A DNA stretch of 60,000 nt from Owenia fusiformis (taxonomy: Eukaryota; Annelida; Polychaeta; Sabellida; Oweniidae), in contig CAIIXF020000007.1 in the NCBI GenBank assembly GCA_903813345.2, forward strand, positions 6,703,730 to 6,763,729. Direction: 5' to 3'. Position 1 is the first letter of the stretch, and every line of letters starts with the position of its first letter. The position numbers and the translations under genes are program-made. This document shows, piece after piece, positions 38,301 through 53,300 of this stretch. The notes under the pieces were generated by a model. The model saw nothing but the letters and a program-made list of their open reading frames with translations. It was not told where the DNA came from and did not search any database.

Positions 38301-41300
38301 GACATCATTACTTGAAGCAACCCTGAAATAATCAAATCATAAGTCTTGAAAGACAAACTAGAAATGCAATGGCGCGAAAAATTCTAACTGGGAGAATATG
38401 TTTTACATGTATTAAGATTTATAAGATCTGAAAACTATACATAGGGCACAGAGATATCTAAATAATAGACATGTCATTCATTGAGGATCATGGGATCAAG
38501 GCCTCCTGGGAGTGATTATCTTTTACACATCAGAGGTACAGAATTTATTTTCTGCTTCCCAAAAGTGCCAACATCTTACTGTGCAACTGTTGTAGTGGGG
38601 GTGGTAGGGTGTTCAGCTTCTTGGCTGGCCTCTCGTTTTTCTCGCTCCATCTTCTCAAATGTTGGTCGCCGTGAGTAGCGCTGACTGGGGCGTCGTTCAA
38701 ATCGAACACTCCGCCGTGACTTGTATGTGTATGTTTTTTGAAATTCTGTCTTTTCACTACAAAGTAAGACAAACATTTTTTTAAATATAGGGAACAATAC
38801 ACTTTGCAAATTAAAAAAGTAATGTTTTAACCAACAATTACAGTTAATGAAAAGATTTACAGTATTGCATCTAAAAATTCTGAAATATATTATCCATTTA
38901 ACTACTACTAGATACAATCGAACCGTGAAGTACTACCAGATCAGGGAGTCATAAAAAATTTGAAACTCCAGGTCAAAACTGAATTATTGACTTAATAATT
39001 ACAGCTGTGGTTGCTATTTTCTCATTCAACCTAAAACAGTCCAAAATGTACCTGTCACCAGGCCTCTGTTGATCAACACAATCTACACAAAACTTACTCA
39101 AATCTAACACTCTACAAAAAAACTTACTCAAATCTAAACCGAGAGCCGAGTCTGAAGAATCCCTGTCTGGCAGTAGGGGTCTTGTGTGGCGTTTTAAGTC
39201 GGAAGAATGCGTGATGTGACACTGCGCACTTCCATAAGTGTTTACAAGCCTTATGATGAGCCAATCGAAAGACAAATGTGTGCTCTTGTTCCCGTCCACT
39301 CTCGTCATCCTCAACTACGACAAGGATTAACTTTTTCTTTTTAAAATCAAGTCTGGCTATTTTTGGCCTGAAAAATACAAGTAATGCAAGTACTCCACTT
39401 ATCTCATAGTTAATCTTTGGCCTGAAAAATAAATACTTTACATACAATTGTGTTATAAACACATGATTATAATAAAGGGGGGGGACACTGTTAGTGACTA
39501 TCATGTATCAGTTAACATTAACCTCTTGAATCTCAGGCTCTAAAATCGGTTGAAACCAGAGAATTTTTCATTTTTGCCATCTTTTGAGATTTTAGTACAC
39601 AACTTTAGATGCTCATTTTAGTAAAATCAGATGGCAGATATCATTTCTACACATTTTAAAACAATTTTCGTGTAAATTGGTTGAAAATTGTTCAAATATT
39701 AGCAATTTTAGTGAAAATTTTGGTGACGGATTTTCTCGTCACCCTGGGTTTCAAGATCATTTCTGAGATGACGAGAAATTTCGTCACTCCAGGTAGTCAA
39801 GAGGTTAAATCAATTTGATTTGCTCTCTTTGAATTTGCAACAATGGAAGTTAAAATATTATGTAATGAATACAATAATTGATATACACTGTAGTTTGAAA
39901 AGTATTTAAAAGATGGTCCTTTGGACATCGATTCTTGTAAATCAAGTAAAAAGTAATCATATAACCTTGACAATTATACTTACCAGAAAAATAGTCCTAT
40001 TTTAGACTGATCTTCATAAACTAAAATACCAGTTGGAGTAAGCCCAAGGCCATATTCATTTTGATCCCGTCCCTGGAAAAGAATTCATACAAATTTTCAT
40101 AAAACTCATGTACAAACATTCTGTATACACATAATGGCCTCACTGTACTAGCCAAAACTACTTCATGAACGCATAGTTCTTTATAGAGAGGGGTTCATCA
40201 ATTTAAGTTAATGGAACTGTCCCATAATCATAAGTAAAACCATATAAATATAGTACACAAGTGCATTTCAGTAGTTTCAATAATTCAATCGTGATATTTC
40301 TTATAATTTTACACAATCAACCACGTCATAGGGACTTACCATGACACAATGCATATCTATCCCATAATTTTCTAGCCATTTTGCTTTATTTAAATATGCC
40401 AGTTCAGCTTGGGCTGGATTTTTCATTTTGCCTTTCATAGCTTTAAAAGCTTCAAATATTGCAAGCTCCATCTCTTCAGTTTGTTTTGGCTCAGGGACGA
40501 ATCTAAATTCACTGATATAGGCAGGTGTGTGGACACTTTCGTCATAATCACCAAGTTCAGCTGGAAATAGATAAGTACATTTATATTACACCAGTGATAT
40601 CCAGTATATAAACTGGTAAATAGAATGACAACAGATATGATATTTTCAATAATCGGAGAAAGATGTTTTTTACTGTTCAAAATGAGCTAACTAGCATAGA
40701 GAAGTATAGATAGGAATATATGTTCAATAAATTCCTTGCACAAAATAATTAACATTCATTTTACATTGCAAGGCTGAGGATGAATTGTACAATGACAAGT
40801 TAATAAGGGATAAAGCTTCACTTACATTGCAAGGCAAGGGCTGCCAACTCTACTGCAATGTCATCTGGACATTCTAACTTCCCAGTGAGGATGTCTTGCT
40901 TCAGCTGAAGGAAGAACTGGTACCTAAAACAAGCCACAGCAATGTGTCATTTAAATGTACTTGTCTCTTAACATATACATATAACAGGAATTAATCCAAT
41001 GCGGCATTTTAATACACTAATCACAATCACATTAACATGTATATACTCTAAATACAAGAGGAGGACAGTAATTTAAACTTTTTACAGGTATAGAGTCATA
41101 ACATTTGTAAAAGGCATTGCATATACTATCATCATACTGAACAAAACAGTATTAAAAGGGAAGCAATTATAGGAATACAATTACTGTACAAAGGACTATG
41201 ATTCAGAGTCAACAGCTTTCTTGTCAGTGTGACTTCAGCAATCAGCAGATACCTGGATGCATTGATTATAAATATTTCCATCATGTGTATATCACGATCT

Positions 41301-44300
41301 TCCACAAGCGATCAATGTTCAAGATACATCAGGCCAGACAATTGTGCGAAGGAGTTTTTGATATTATACTTTTGATATACAAACACTTCGGAATACCAAC
41401 ACTTCTGAATATGAACACCTTTAACAACTCCTAGCAGTGTTCTCTCAGTTTAATCCTAATACTATTTGTCATCTGTACTTGAACCTTAAGAGCTAACTAA
41501 TTTAAACCTAATGCCCAGGGTTCTACTTCTCTGAGCCGTATCAATAATTTCAAATACAAGATGAAGCCCTCTTTTAAAGCAGTAACATCAAATGAATATT
41601 AAGAATTTTGCAAAATCTTAAAAAGTGGAAAGATTTTATGGGATTGTATAGGTTATGTGATGTGAGAATATGAGTTGGCAGGCTTTTTCAAAACATGGTT
41701 TATACGCAAGTTCAAATACCGCATCAGTATGATATCTTTACTTCAAATTGGCAAAACATAACATATTTTAAAATCGTGGAAGTCAAATAAACGTATGTGA
41801 TTAATGGTAAATATCAAAAGTTGAGGCATTAATATAAATATACCCAGGCATATTGCATTAAAACATGCAATCAAAATATCAACACATATTATTGTGAACT
41901 ATGAAGGTCATATCACTTATTAGAGAAAACTGAGAAAAACGGAAAATTTTGGTTCATTACTCAACCTTTTGGTTAAGACCATATAAAGCTAAAAACCTGA
42001 CTATATAAATGAACTCCTTTCTAAAGCACATATCTTAAAATGTGAAGTGTTATGTTTTAATCTAGCATTATTGCTGTATTTCATGTACTGATTTGTATGC
42101 TTCTCCAGCCTCATCTTGACATTGGCACCTCTAAAGTTGAACATTTTATCTACCAGAAGTATTCACAATGGCCTTATATTGCCCCCCTCCTCTACCATTC
42201 ATACAGGTGGGTATGTGGAGTACACTTTAGGGATCATAGTCTTGTTTCAAGACCCTAGACCCCCCCCCCTTATCTACTTTACAACCTCTTGTTAAAGTAG
42301 ATAGGGTGAGGGGGTCCAAGGTCTTGAAGCAAGATAATGGGGATCAATACAAGACTTATTTGCACAACAGGTTTTACTCTTTATAAACTCTTATCTCAAA
42401 TTGCTGACTGAGTTCAACTTGTAACAAGAAACGGAACAACAGCCACGAATGTGTATGTATGCATACATCAATGATTAAAAAAACAAATGTTCTTGTTTAT
42501 CACCTGTCAATTCTGACAAATTCAATCCAGTCACCTGGGAAGTTACATGATATATTTGTGGGCTGATTTTTACAGTAAGTAGGCATCGAGAAATACCTAG
42601 TTATGCTCATGACCTGATTTGTACCAAAGAAATGCAACTAGAAATGCCAGCAGTTACAAAAATTAGAATTTATGAAAGAATACGCATTTAGTTATTATCT
42701 TTGGAATTTTTCAAGTTAATTATGGATGTATATAGACTTGCTAATCAATGCGAGGCAGCATCAGTTTTAAGCATAAAATGTTAAGCTCAGTATACAAGTG
42801 AAGATTTCAGATAGACATTAATATTGCAAAATGATCAAATATTACGCTCATCATTTCATCGTAAACATAAGAACTCAACACAGATATCAGAAACATCAAG
42901 GCACTTTCAGAATTTTTACTGCCTGGTATTTTTAACCCTGATAATATTCAACAACTACCCATACTTCCCTCTTAAAATGATATTACCCAATTTTGAACCT
43001 GGAGGATCTTGATGACCTTAAATGGATCATTCATAGTATCTATTGAGTTTTAAAGGGTCTTGGCTATTGTAAAAGCATACAATGCGTTAACATGACAAAA
43101 AGTTATTGCAAGTTGTAAGAATTTGTGACAGATTCCAACCTTTAATCACCAACCACCGAACACAGTCCATAATAACAATTTGTCATCACAACTGTTGAAA
43201 ATGAAGCATGAACATGAAAATGAAGCATCTAGATTTTTTGACTGGATATTAGCCAGATACTATTTCTCATTCAAAAAGTTTAGACAAGTCTGAGCTCCTG
43301 GAAAGGGTAAAAGTTTTATAATATATATGAGAGATATAGGAGTGCAAGAGTTGCTTAGTAACTAGAAGATTTGGAAAATCTCCTCTTAGGTTGTAATTAA
43401 TATTTTCTAGTAAAACAAAAAATTGTTTTGGTAAATAGCTTTGGGAGCCTACTTCAAACTGCCCCAGTTATTCAGTTTTAATTTTCCACTCTACTAAATC
43501 AAGAAAAAGAGGCCAATAATCATATACTGTAAATCAATTGTGTGTAGTTCATATTTTCAACCAATATCTATATTATGACGTTTGATGACAAAAAAGAATA
43601 AGCTAATTAGAGGTAAGAGATTGTATGTTATACAAATAATGAAAAGATAATTCTCAACTATTATTCATGTTCTTTTTTACATGCTCAAATCCTATGTTTC
43701 ATCGAAATCAAAGGCCATCTCAGTACATTGACTGATCAATTAATTCTTCAAAGAACTTCCTTTTGGATTTCTTTTCACAAGAAAACAATGGGATGTGCGT
43801 TTGTGATCTCGAAACCTAATTTGAAAGTCTCCGTTTGAACTTCAAACATGACAAATACAAATTACTATTGTTTTCATTTTCAATGATTTCTATACAAAAA
43901 TGACAAAAAACAAATACAGTTCAAATGAGGGAATGTTTTAAGTGAGTGAGCATTAACATGCAATTTGGTATACATGTACAATGAAACCTGTACAATTGAA
44001 CACCTCTCTAATCCAAATACCTAGATATGTGAACACTTTTTCTCGATCTCCAATTGTTATCTCATAGTGACTTACATATTTTGAAAACCTTAAAATGTGA
44101 ACATCTGTTAATATGAACAATTTTAGCCAGTCCTAGTAGTGTTCAAATTTGACAGGCTTTGCTGTATTTTTATTTGTTGGTCACTCAGATGAACTGAATA
44201 GCAATAATGATGGGTGATTATCGATATTTTAATCAATCTAGATTATGTTTATGCGGCATGGTCATTATTGTTTACTGTCAGGTCATGGTCTTTTACTTTA

Positions 44301-47300
44301 ACATGAATATCTACAGGGTGGGCCGAAAATATCCCAGAATAAATATTGTAATCTTGGAAACAATTAATTGAATGCTGTAATTTTTGTAACAATAGTATAA
44401 CTAAGTCCTGCATGACTTATCGAAGAGCAAAAAAAAAATTGGAACTTTCTTGGCCCACCCTTTATATTTGTGTTTCAGAATTTACATGCTCGAAATCAAG
44501 CCAGAAACTTAACATTGTATCTGCATTATCGTATGATCTGTAAAATGAAGCCCTCTGATTGGTCAATTCTTGCTACCGAGATTGAGGTTGTACGGAGGGG
44601 ACAATCTCAGAAGCAATACAGAGAATACAGAATATTTCCTCGGAACTATCTCTCAAGTAAAATATATTATTGGAATAAGATCACGATAAAAACATTATAG
44701 AATGATTTGAAGTGCAATACAGGATATATTCTGCTCTTGGTATTCTATATAAGTACTCGACTTTGTCTCATCCAATACAGAATTTCTCGAGCAGAATATA
44801 TCCTGTATTGATCATCAAATCATTCAATAACTTATAGCATTTTTGCATCCAAAAATATAACAATGTTGCTTAAGACTTTATTTTGGCAACTTCATTTTTG
44901 TATAATCTTTAATCTCAATAGGTGTGTTACCCAGATTTTCATAACATAACCTGTATACGAATAAACAATGTTATTAACAACCTAACCCTAAGTATAAAGC
45001 CAACTAGATGCATTACACCTGAATTAAATGAGGAATCTTAATTGATTAACAAGGTATGACCAGGTATGTACCTGTGTATACCTGTAGGGTAATGTATTTT
45101 GCAGAGTTCAGCTTAAACTCAGCATGCCCCTGGCCGAAAATTCTTTCAAAATTATGCAATTTTACACCATTCTGAGCACTTTTCAAGTCATTTTTGACAT
45201 TTTTAGGCCAAAGTCAAAAGAGAACCCCTCTGGAATTTTTTAAAAAGTGAACCCCCCTTGGCAAATCCTGCCTACGGGCCTGAACTCAGGATGTTTTCCT
45301 GCACTTTTATATTAGCACTAAACCATTCAACTTTCTTCAATTAGATGAAGATGTGAGATCAGGATGCATGGTACACTCTACTATCACGAATCTTTAGCAT
45401 ACCTGCTGGTTTTGATGATTAGCTTAATTGGTTCAGCTGAATTATAGGAATGTTTTTATGTGTTTACCAAATGTTGCCCTTTTTGTTGTTCGATCCTGCT
45501 TCTGCTAGATCCAAATAGTATGAATATGATCTTTGGTAAAAATGTTTTTTGTTTGTTTAACATTTTAATAAATGACCTGTATGATATACATTTAAAACAC
45601 TGAACTTATTTCAGCCAACTGGTTAGGTCAAATCAAGCTCTCTAGCAAACCTCATCACAGACACAACATATACTACAAATACTGAATAGCCACATTCAAA
45701 AAATTAAGTTATATTTCATGACATTTTCCAAAATGAATATTTTCAGCATACCCTTTATCATACATTTCATGAATGACACATTATATGAAAGATAGTCTTG
45801 TATTAAGCCCTCAACCCTCCATTTTATTTGTCTTACACAGATATTGGGGTGGAGCATGATGCTTTATATAAGACTAATGTATATTATTAAGAGACTTGTA
45901 ACATACCTTGTCAGTTCTTCCCGAAGATTATTTGGCTCTGAGGAATAAAATCGCACCTTTAGTCTAAATGTATATGGTGGACCAACTGAAAATAGAGAAA
46001 AAATATGTCAATAATTTATCAGACTAAACGTACAGAATGGGCAAACTAGAAATAAGGAAATATACATGATAGTATGATATAGTTAGATGCATAGTAGACA
46101 AAGAGGAAGGAAAGGATACTGGTACATACACGATTGCAATGTCTATTTCTTATATACCTGAACCATATCATACTTTATATAGATAAAGATTTTTTATGGT
46201 TTAAAAAGTATTCATGGCTGGGGTGCTTCTCCTTTAGGAAACATAGAAATATTGTTGATGTAGCAATTTCATATGAGATACATCATGGTCTGTTACCAAA
46301 CAACTAAAGTCTCAGTCACATTTGCTTTAGGCAGCCATACAGCACCCGTAGCTTCACAAAATCGATATAGAAAACCTACATTGTACTGCTTATCTCTATA
46401 TTTCTGCATATTTCTCTCGATTTTGGGAAGCTACAGCTGCCGTACAGTTGTCTTAGATCAAATGTGACAAAGGACTTTAAATGTAGCAATGTCTGATGTT
46501 TGAAATATACAAGTTATATTTGAATGAATTTCAAAGGGGATGCCAAGAGGCTATGTAGTATGATTCAATGCGAAATTAGTTTTATTGAAATGTCTCCAAT
46601 TTTTATTTTTGTTTTGGCTAACAAAAATACCAGTAATAGTACATGTGTTTGATACCATTCTAAAATATGCAAGCCATGTACATACCAAGTATAAACAGGA
46701 CCTTGTTGACATTTTAATCTATTTACTATAATATGAGTGAACAAGGGTTTTCTGGTGTGTTTAAACTTAGCCTGGTGTTTAACTATTTTTTCAGGTTTTT
46801 AGAGTACTTTACATTCATTGAGTAATATTTGAAGTCAATGTAACACAAATAGAAAGACATGAAAATAAACACAGATGGAGAACAGAAGTCACATACCAAG
46901 CCATACCACATCCCGGCTCATATTATGTAGCTCTGGAGGGGTTTATTCACTGGGTCAGAGCGACTTACATGTATATAGTATAACCTGTCTTAATTGTGAG
47001 AATGAGTAAAATTGGCCAAGCATTCATATAAAGTGGTGTTACCCCTCACTCATTCAGTTGAAGACCAGCTCACGAATTTGTAAATATTTCTATGTTGTGT
47101 TAAGACTGAATATTGTCAAAGGGTTTATCATACCTTCAAAGTACTCAACTTAAAGTTAACTGAAACGTTAAGGTTTTCCTGTACTTCAACTAAAATGTAG
47201 ACACCACAAGATACAGAACAACTGTCCACATAAAACAAGCCAACATTTGACATATATGGCTACCTCTCTGTTAGAAGGTGTTAAACTCATAAATCCAGCA

Positions 47301-50300
47301 GCAGGAAATTGATGGAATGACCCACAAATCCTCATAGAACTAAAAAGAAATGAATGAAAAAATGAAGTATGAAAAAACAACTATGAATCCAAAATATTGA
47401 TGAAATGATGATAAACCTCAAAAATCTGTCTATGTGTAAAACCCAGTCAGTTTTCTACATTACGACCTGGATACGTGCAACATAATAAACTGTCTAATAA
47501 ATGTTACATTTTTTACTCAAAATGTCAAACAAAATAAGCATCTGCTTTTCTGGAACTACAACCATTAATAGTTATTTTAACTTGTAAAATCATCAAATAT
47601 ACTTTGTACAAGGACTTATTTCTCGTAGATAAATAAAACCCTATTATATTACATACAACATAAAATGAAATCCTTTAATTCCAATCTGATATCATTAATA
47701 TAACCTACTGATCTTCATATACATATCTTACCCTACCATCACACCAAACTAGTTCTCACTACGTTCTCGAAAACGGGCTTCAACTGTGTACGAACGGACT
47801 GGACGTACTAAGAACCGTTTGGGATCTATTTACAAACTTCATCGAACGTACTCGAACGGGTAGGTCCTCTAGAACTTAGACAATGCTCAAAATGTTTTCG
47901 TGGTCGTCACGTTCTACAATTAGAACGAGTGACAACGTACTAATGACGAGCTGGACGTACTACGAACGGAACCGTCGTACTTCAATCCTACTAGGGACAT
48001 TTTAACAACGAGTGGAACTGTCTGAGGACGTGTTGAGAACGAGGTAGAACTCATTGCAAACGGGTTTAAACTGATTGAGAACGTATTTAACACTGCTTAT
48101 GAACGAGTTAGCAAAAATATAGCTATCACACAAAACAAGTTGCCACTGTGTTCTTCAAAACTGGTCCTAAAATGTGTGCGAACGGAATGAACGTAGCTGC
48201 AACTTTCTAAGGTCTATTTACGAACTTTATGAACGTTCTCAGACGGGAATGTGATTTTAGAATTTTGAATCGATTCAAAATTCGATTGCGACCATACCGT
48301 TCTGTTATCAGGTCATGATGACCTTCTAGACTAAGGGACGCGTTCTATGGCGTTGCACACCGACGTGGTGCGACCTGAACGAACTGCGAACGAGATGGAC
48401 GTATTGAAGACTGTTTAAGAACGAAGAAGCTAATTATTTCAGACATATTTCCCGACCACAGCCAGTTTGAGCCCGTTTTACGACGTTTTTGTAGGACTGG
48501 CAAGAACGGGTAAGAACGAGTTTGGTGTGATAGGGGGGTAAACAGGAAAATGGTAAATTGATTTGAAAAATGAGCCAATGATGAAACTGAACCAAATGAA
48601 TTATTAAACCACATGAGCAGGGAGCAAACATATATGCATATTCCACAAATCACAACTAGGGCCTTAACATTAATCTTAATTATCAAACCCTCTGGGTGTA
48701 GCAGGAAAACAAATCTTAGAACTTACCAAAATATCTCATTGAGTCACTCCAAATATATTTCAATTAAAAGCGTGTTAGTAATTGAACAGGATAAGAGTAA
48801 GTAGAAACATATAAAAGAGGTACTAGGTTCTATAAGCAAACAAACCTGGCCATTTTTTGTACTCAGTTACAATCTCTCAGTTAAAAAGTTACCCTTAGAT
48901 TCAAGCTAGGTATATACACTGGGGTAAAGCAGACCCGATGATGCAATGAGCTTGCTCGGCGGTATCATGACTGTGTAACGGGTCTTAATGTATAAGTGTG
49001 CTCGGCGGTAGGTTCAAACAACGCGGATCCTCAAAGCATGTGCTCATGGTATATTCGTGTTTTAACACCCGTGTATATACCTGTATACTGAGCTGTTTTT
49101 TGATCCCCTGTGCATTTCAATGGGAGAAAAGGCCACTGAATATTTTTGTCTTGAATCTGCTTTGTTATTTTGAAAATTTAAGATGCATTTGCTGCAGGTA
49201 TTCATTGTGGAACAAGGCATTACGATGCAAAATGTCACCACCTGCCATTTGTTACACAAACCAAACTTTGAACACAAACCACCAAAATCTGAACACTAAC
49301 TGACGAACACCATCCACATACAATTTGAAGACTATAGCAATATGTCAAAATAATAACACAGAGAATGCCAGTATTCATACCTAAATTAAACCAAGTATAA
49401 CCGAACACATTATGATTTCAGTGAAATTCCTCCATATTACGAATGAAATTTCTGCATTTCGGTTAATTAGAACAAGGTTATGTGTACATGTAAGCAGACA
49501 CCAAACAGCTGATAAATGATGAAGTAACTATGAACAAGGCCTGATAACCTTTGAACATTGGAACATAAACATATCTCAGCTGCAACTCAGATTGCTTCAA
49601 CTAACTGCTCATGCATTTTATGTCTAAAACCTGAGATCTGTAACATGACTTGAGGATTATACATTTCAGTGGTCATGCAGCCGTTCCAAGATTTACCTCT
49701 CCAATGCTTTACTCGCATATAACAGGTTTTATTGTTTACAACATATTTTATTCAGAAGTAGAACTGGGACTGTGTATTCGTACGATCCATGATCCGATCC
49801 GGATAAATTTCGTCATAGCAATGATGCATTGTGGGATTAATCTTGGAATTTATCCGAACATTGGTGAATTCTTTGGATTCTTTAGGATTTTTATCTAAAT
49901 CTCAATCAACTTATGAAGGTAGATTTCTAAATCTCAATCAACTTATGAAGGTAGATTAATTTTTGGATAAACTAAATTCAAATTCCAATGTAATCTTGGG
50001 GATTCACCCAAAATCCTTGAATACGAATTCACCAATTCACAGCCCCTGAGGATTGACGATAGGGATCCAAAAAAATAATTTCCTAATAAACCCTTCCTGT
50101 GCTTACATTAGAAAAAATCTGACTTGCTTTTGAAAATATTGCCCTATTCGCAAAAATAGACATTATTTATACCTAGACTTAGGCATAATAATAAAAAGGA
50201 CATCGTTCTCTATTTTTGAAGCTGAGACCCAAAAATGAAAACCAAATCTAGGCTAAAAAAATTCACATTGGTGAGGAGGCAGTTCACTGAGTACAGGTGT

Positions 50301-53300
50301 ACCACAATGTTCTAGTATTTTTGGGTAGGTATCTCAAGACTTTGATTTTGCATCTAAGATTCTAGACCAGACTTTATTTTACAGTATAAGGTAAGGTTTC
50401 CCAAAATGTAAAGGTCTGCTGCTAATGACCACTCTAGAACAGCAACTACTGCTAAGAGAATGACATCTGATCCTGGGTGTGTAGAGACTTACGCCATATG
50501 TGACATAGATGTCGATGTGACTTGTAAACAGATCTAACTACACACAACACTCCCTGTTGTACTTGTCTTTGTACTGTTTCTGCATTGTATACATGACAAG
50601 TATATGTAATGTGGGTACACAATGATTTTCAGACAAACTTGTCAGAATTGCATTCCAAATATTCATTTGAGTTCATGCTGGAATGATGATCAGTTGCGTT
50701 ACATTCTTCTCTTGTATGATTTAAGTCCTCCCTAATAAATAAATAAAGCTTCACAAAGTTAGTTTTGCATCAAGACAGAATATGAGGAACAGATAACAGG
50801 GGGAGGGTGGGGAGGCAGTATTTATAGGGTCTTGATGCAAGAGTTTCAACAACAAGAAGTGTGAATCTTATAAACCAGGTGTTACATACAAGTGGCTCAT
50901 GTCACTTTATCTATTTGTGGTATATTCTTGGTTGACCACTGGAGATAGTCTTATCCAAAATATTTCACGGTGGCCAAAAATTGGTTTACTGTTTGTTTAG
51001 CTCTAAAAATGTCCTGAATTAGCTAAAGTCTGTGTAAAATAGACACCCTGAACATCTTCTTCAATATAATAATACTGCATGCCTGGCCATGATTTATTTT
51101 GCAGGGCTTTGCAATGAACATAATAGATTACATATAATAATTATAAAGACAATTTATTTAGTTGATACTCTACTGACTGTATTGGTCCATTCAGTTCCAT
51201 TAATATAAATCACAAGTCACTGAACAAAATATAGCTTTGGAAGTACATAAATCATAATCATTCATCATGAATAATTATACTGACCAACAAGATGACGATA
51301 CTGTTGTTTTCAAAGGTGTCAATGGCCATAAATCAATCAAATCAACATACATGTATATGATATTTCATGAATGACTGCCAACTCTCAGGAACAAAGAAGT
51401 TTGAATCAATTGTTCGATACGTACAAGTCAATTAATAAATCTGTCAAATGTGTGTGGACATTTGGGTGAAAACGACAATACAGTTCTGGAGATCGAAACA
51501 GGAACACGTATTAACATGATGCGAGTCTTATACATCATAGGACTTGTGTCCTTTGGATTGACAATGGTGCAGTGCAGGGAGGTGAAAGCAAAGAAACAAA
51601 ACAAAAGTAAGTGAGAAGCTAGAATCAGATGCTCAAAGGATGATAGAATTGAAAGAAGCATTTTCAAATCAAATTTGACCAAAAAATATGTTCTTCATGC
51701 CTCAGTCACATTTGGGCAACCATATGGTGGCCGTCCCTCCCTAAAATCGACATAAATATGCAGCATAAATATAGGTTGGGAGGGGGGTTAACCAGTATGA
51801 CATAGATTTTCAATACTGATTTTGTTGATTTTCATTCCAGTAAAAAAGGAACTGAATAAGGTTCTAATGGCCTATCAAGCAGCTTGGCTGTTACCAGAAT
51901 GTGCTACAAAGATGATGCCTAACTGCTCTAAAGCTGCAATGTCATGGTCAAAAACTGCTATACTTGCCGGAGAGGGGTGTCCAACCTGGTATGGCCAATC
52001 AGGTCAGTTATGTAAACATGTAAAAATTAACATTCTAGCCAATGGGTTATGTCACACATATGTAAACTGTCTGGTATTTGCTGACAAATATACTAAAATA
52101 TACATCATGATAAACCATGACATCTCATTTCTTCTCAGTCCTGAGAAACAGAAAGATCACATGAAACCGAAAGATGCTATGAGTATCCAGAATGCAAAAT
52201 ATATATCACAGAAGAATATCAGAGCACAGATTAAATCCAGTGAAATGGTCCAATTCTATAATACTGTCATTTTAGGAATACAACAAATGATAGAATATGA
52301 AAAGAAGATGTATCCAGACAGATATTTAACTGTTGAATGGGAACGAGTGACGGGAACTAAGAGTACTGCCTTTGGATTTGGCCTATGTAAGGCAATTCGG
52401 AAAAATCCTATGACGGGTATGGAGGAAACTATGCGTCAGTGGAGGTGATTTATTTAAATATAACAAGGCACATAATGAACAACAATGGCCATACCATACT
52501 AAAAATGTGTACACTCACATCTGAACAATAATCTCCAGTTTGATGTAAATGCCTTTATTATGATTTGGCTATATTTTAGAATGTTTGCCTACTTTTGCAA
52601 AGAAAAGGGAATGTGGAAGATTCAGTACCAGGCAGAACTTAATGTTTTCAATGGTGCACCTATGACAACAATGACTTATGGAATGGAAGGAGACATGGGA
52701 GGAATGGGAGGAGGCATGGATGGAGGCATGGAAGGAGGCATGGAAGGATAGAAATAGGGACTGTTACATATTCATATACATGGCATGAGGGACATCAATC
52801 TAGCAGGCTATGCAATAAAGTGATATTTTAAGCCTCAAAGAGTTTTGAAGTTCCACTTTATAAGTTCCATAGTGAAGCGCGCTATTCAATGAACCTCACA
52901 TGCCTTTTGCATAGAAAGTACACTCCCCTCAAAAGATTTGGCAATCCTGACTCTACTTCAAATAACCCTCTAACACCTATATTATATTTAGAATACTTAC
53001 AGATATTAACGTTGGCACAAAGTGCTAGAAATTCAGCATGTACTGCTTGGCTGGCCATTTACTTTAATTTACATAAACCTGGTCTGAGCCTTAAATCAAA
53101 CAACTATTCTTCTTTAAATTGAAGAAATAACAATTTTCTAAAATCGTCAACATCCATATATAAAAATTTAAGTCATTTCAATATTATTTCATTAGTTAGA
53201 ATAAGAACATTTTTAGTCTAGACTTTACAACTCTAAATTCTGACCATATGTGCCAATAGTGCCGTCCCAGTGATCTCCCAGCAAGCAAGTGGGCGCAGCA

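Noticed and set aside
48260-48283. 24-bp perfect palindrome as an operator site
   Set aside because: It lies inside a transposon-like element in an animal genome; reported only as part of that element.
48345-48686. 113-codon minus-strand frame
   Set aside because: Falls across the edge of the GAACG-rich inverted-repeat element; no protein-family features.
51822-52448. Single 208-codon exon reading of the nested gene
   Set aside because: Its start lies in the intron before the acceptor CATTCCAG, it lacks a signal peptide, and it includes a likely intron; the four-exon model explains the signal peptide and C-terminal tail.
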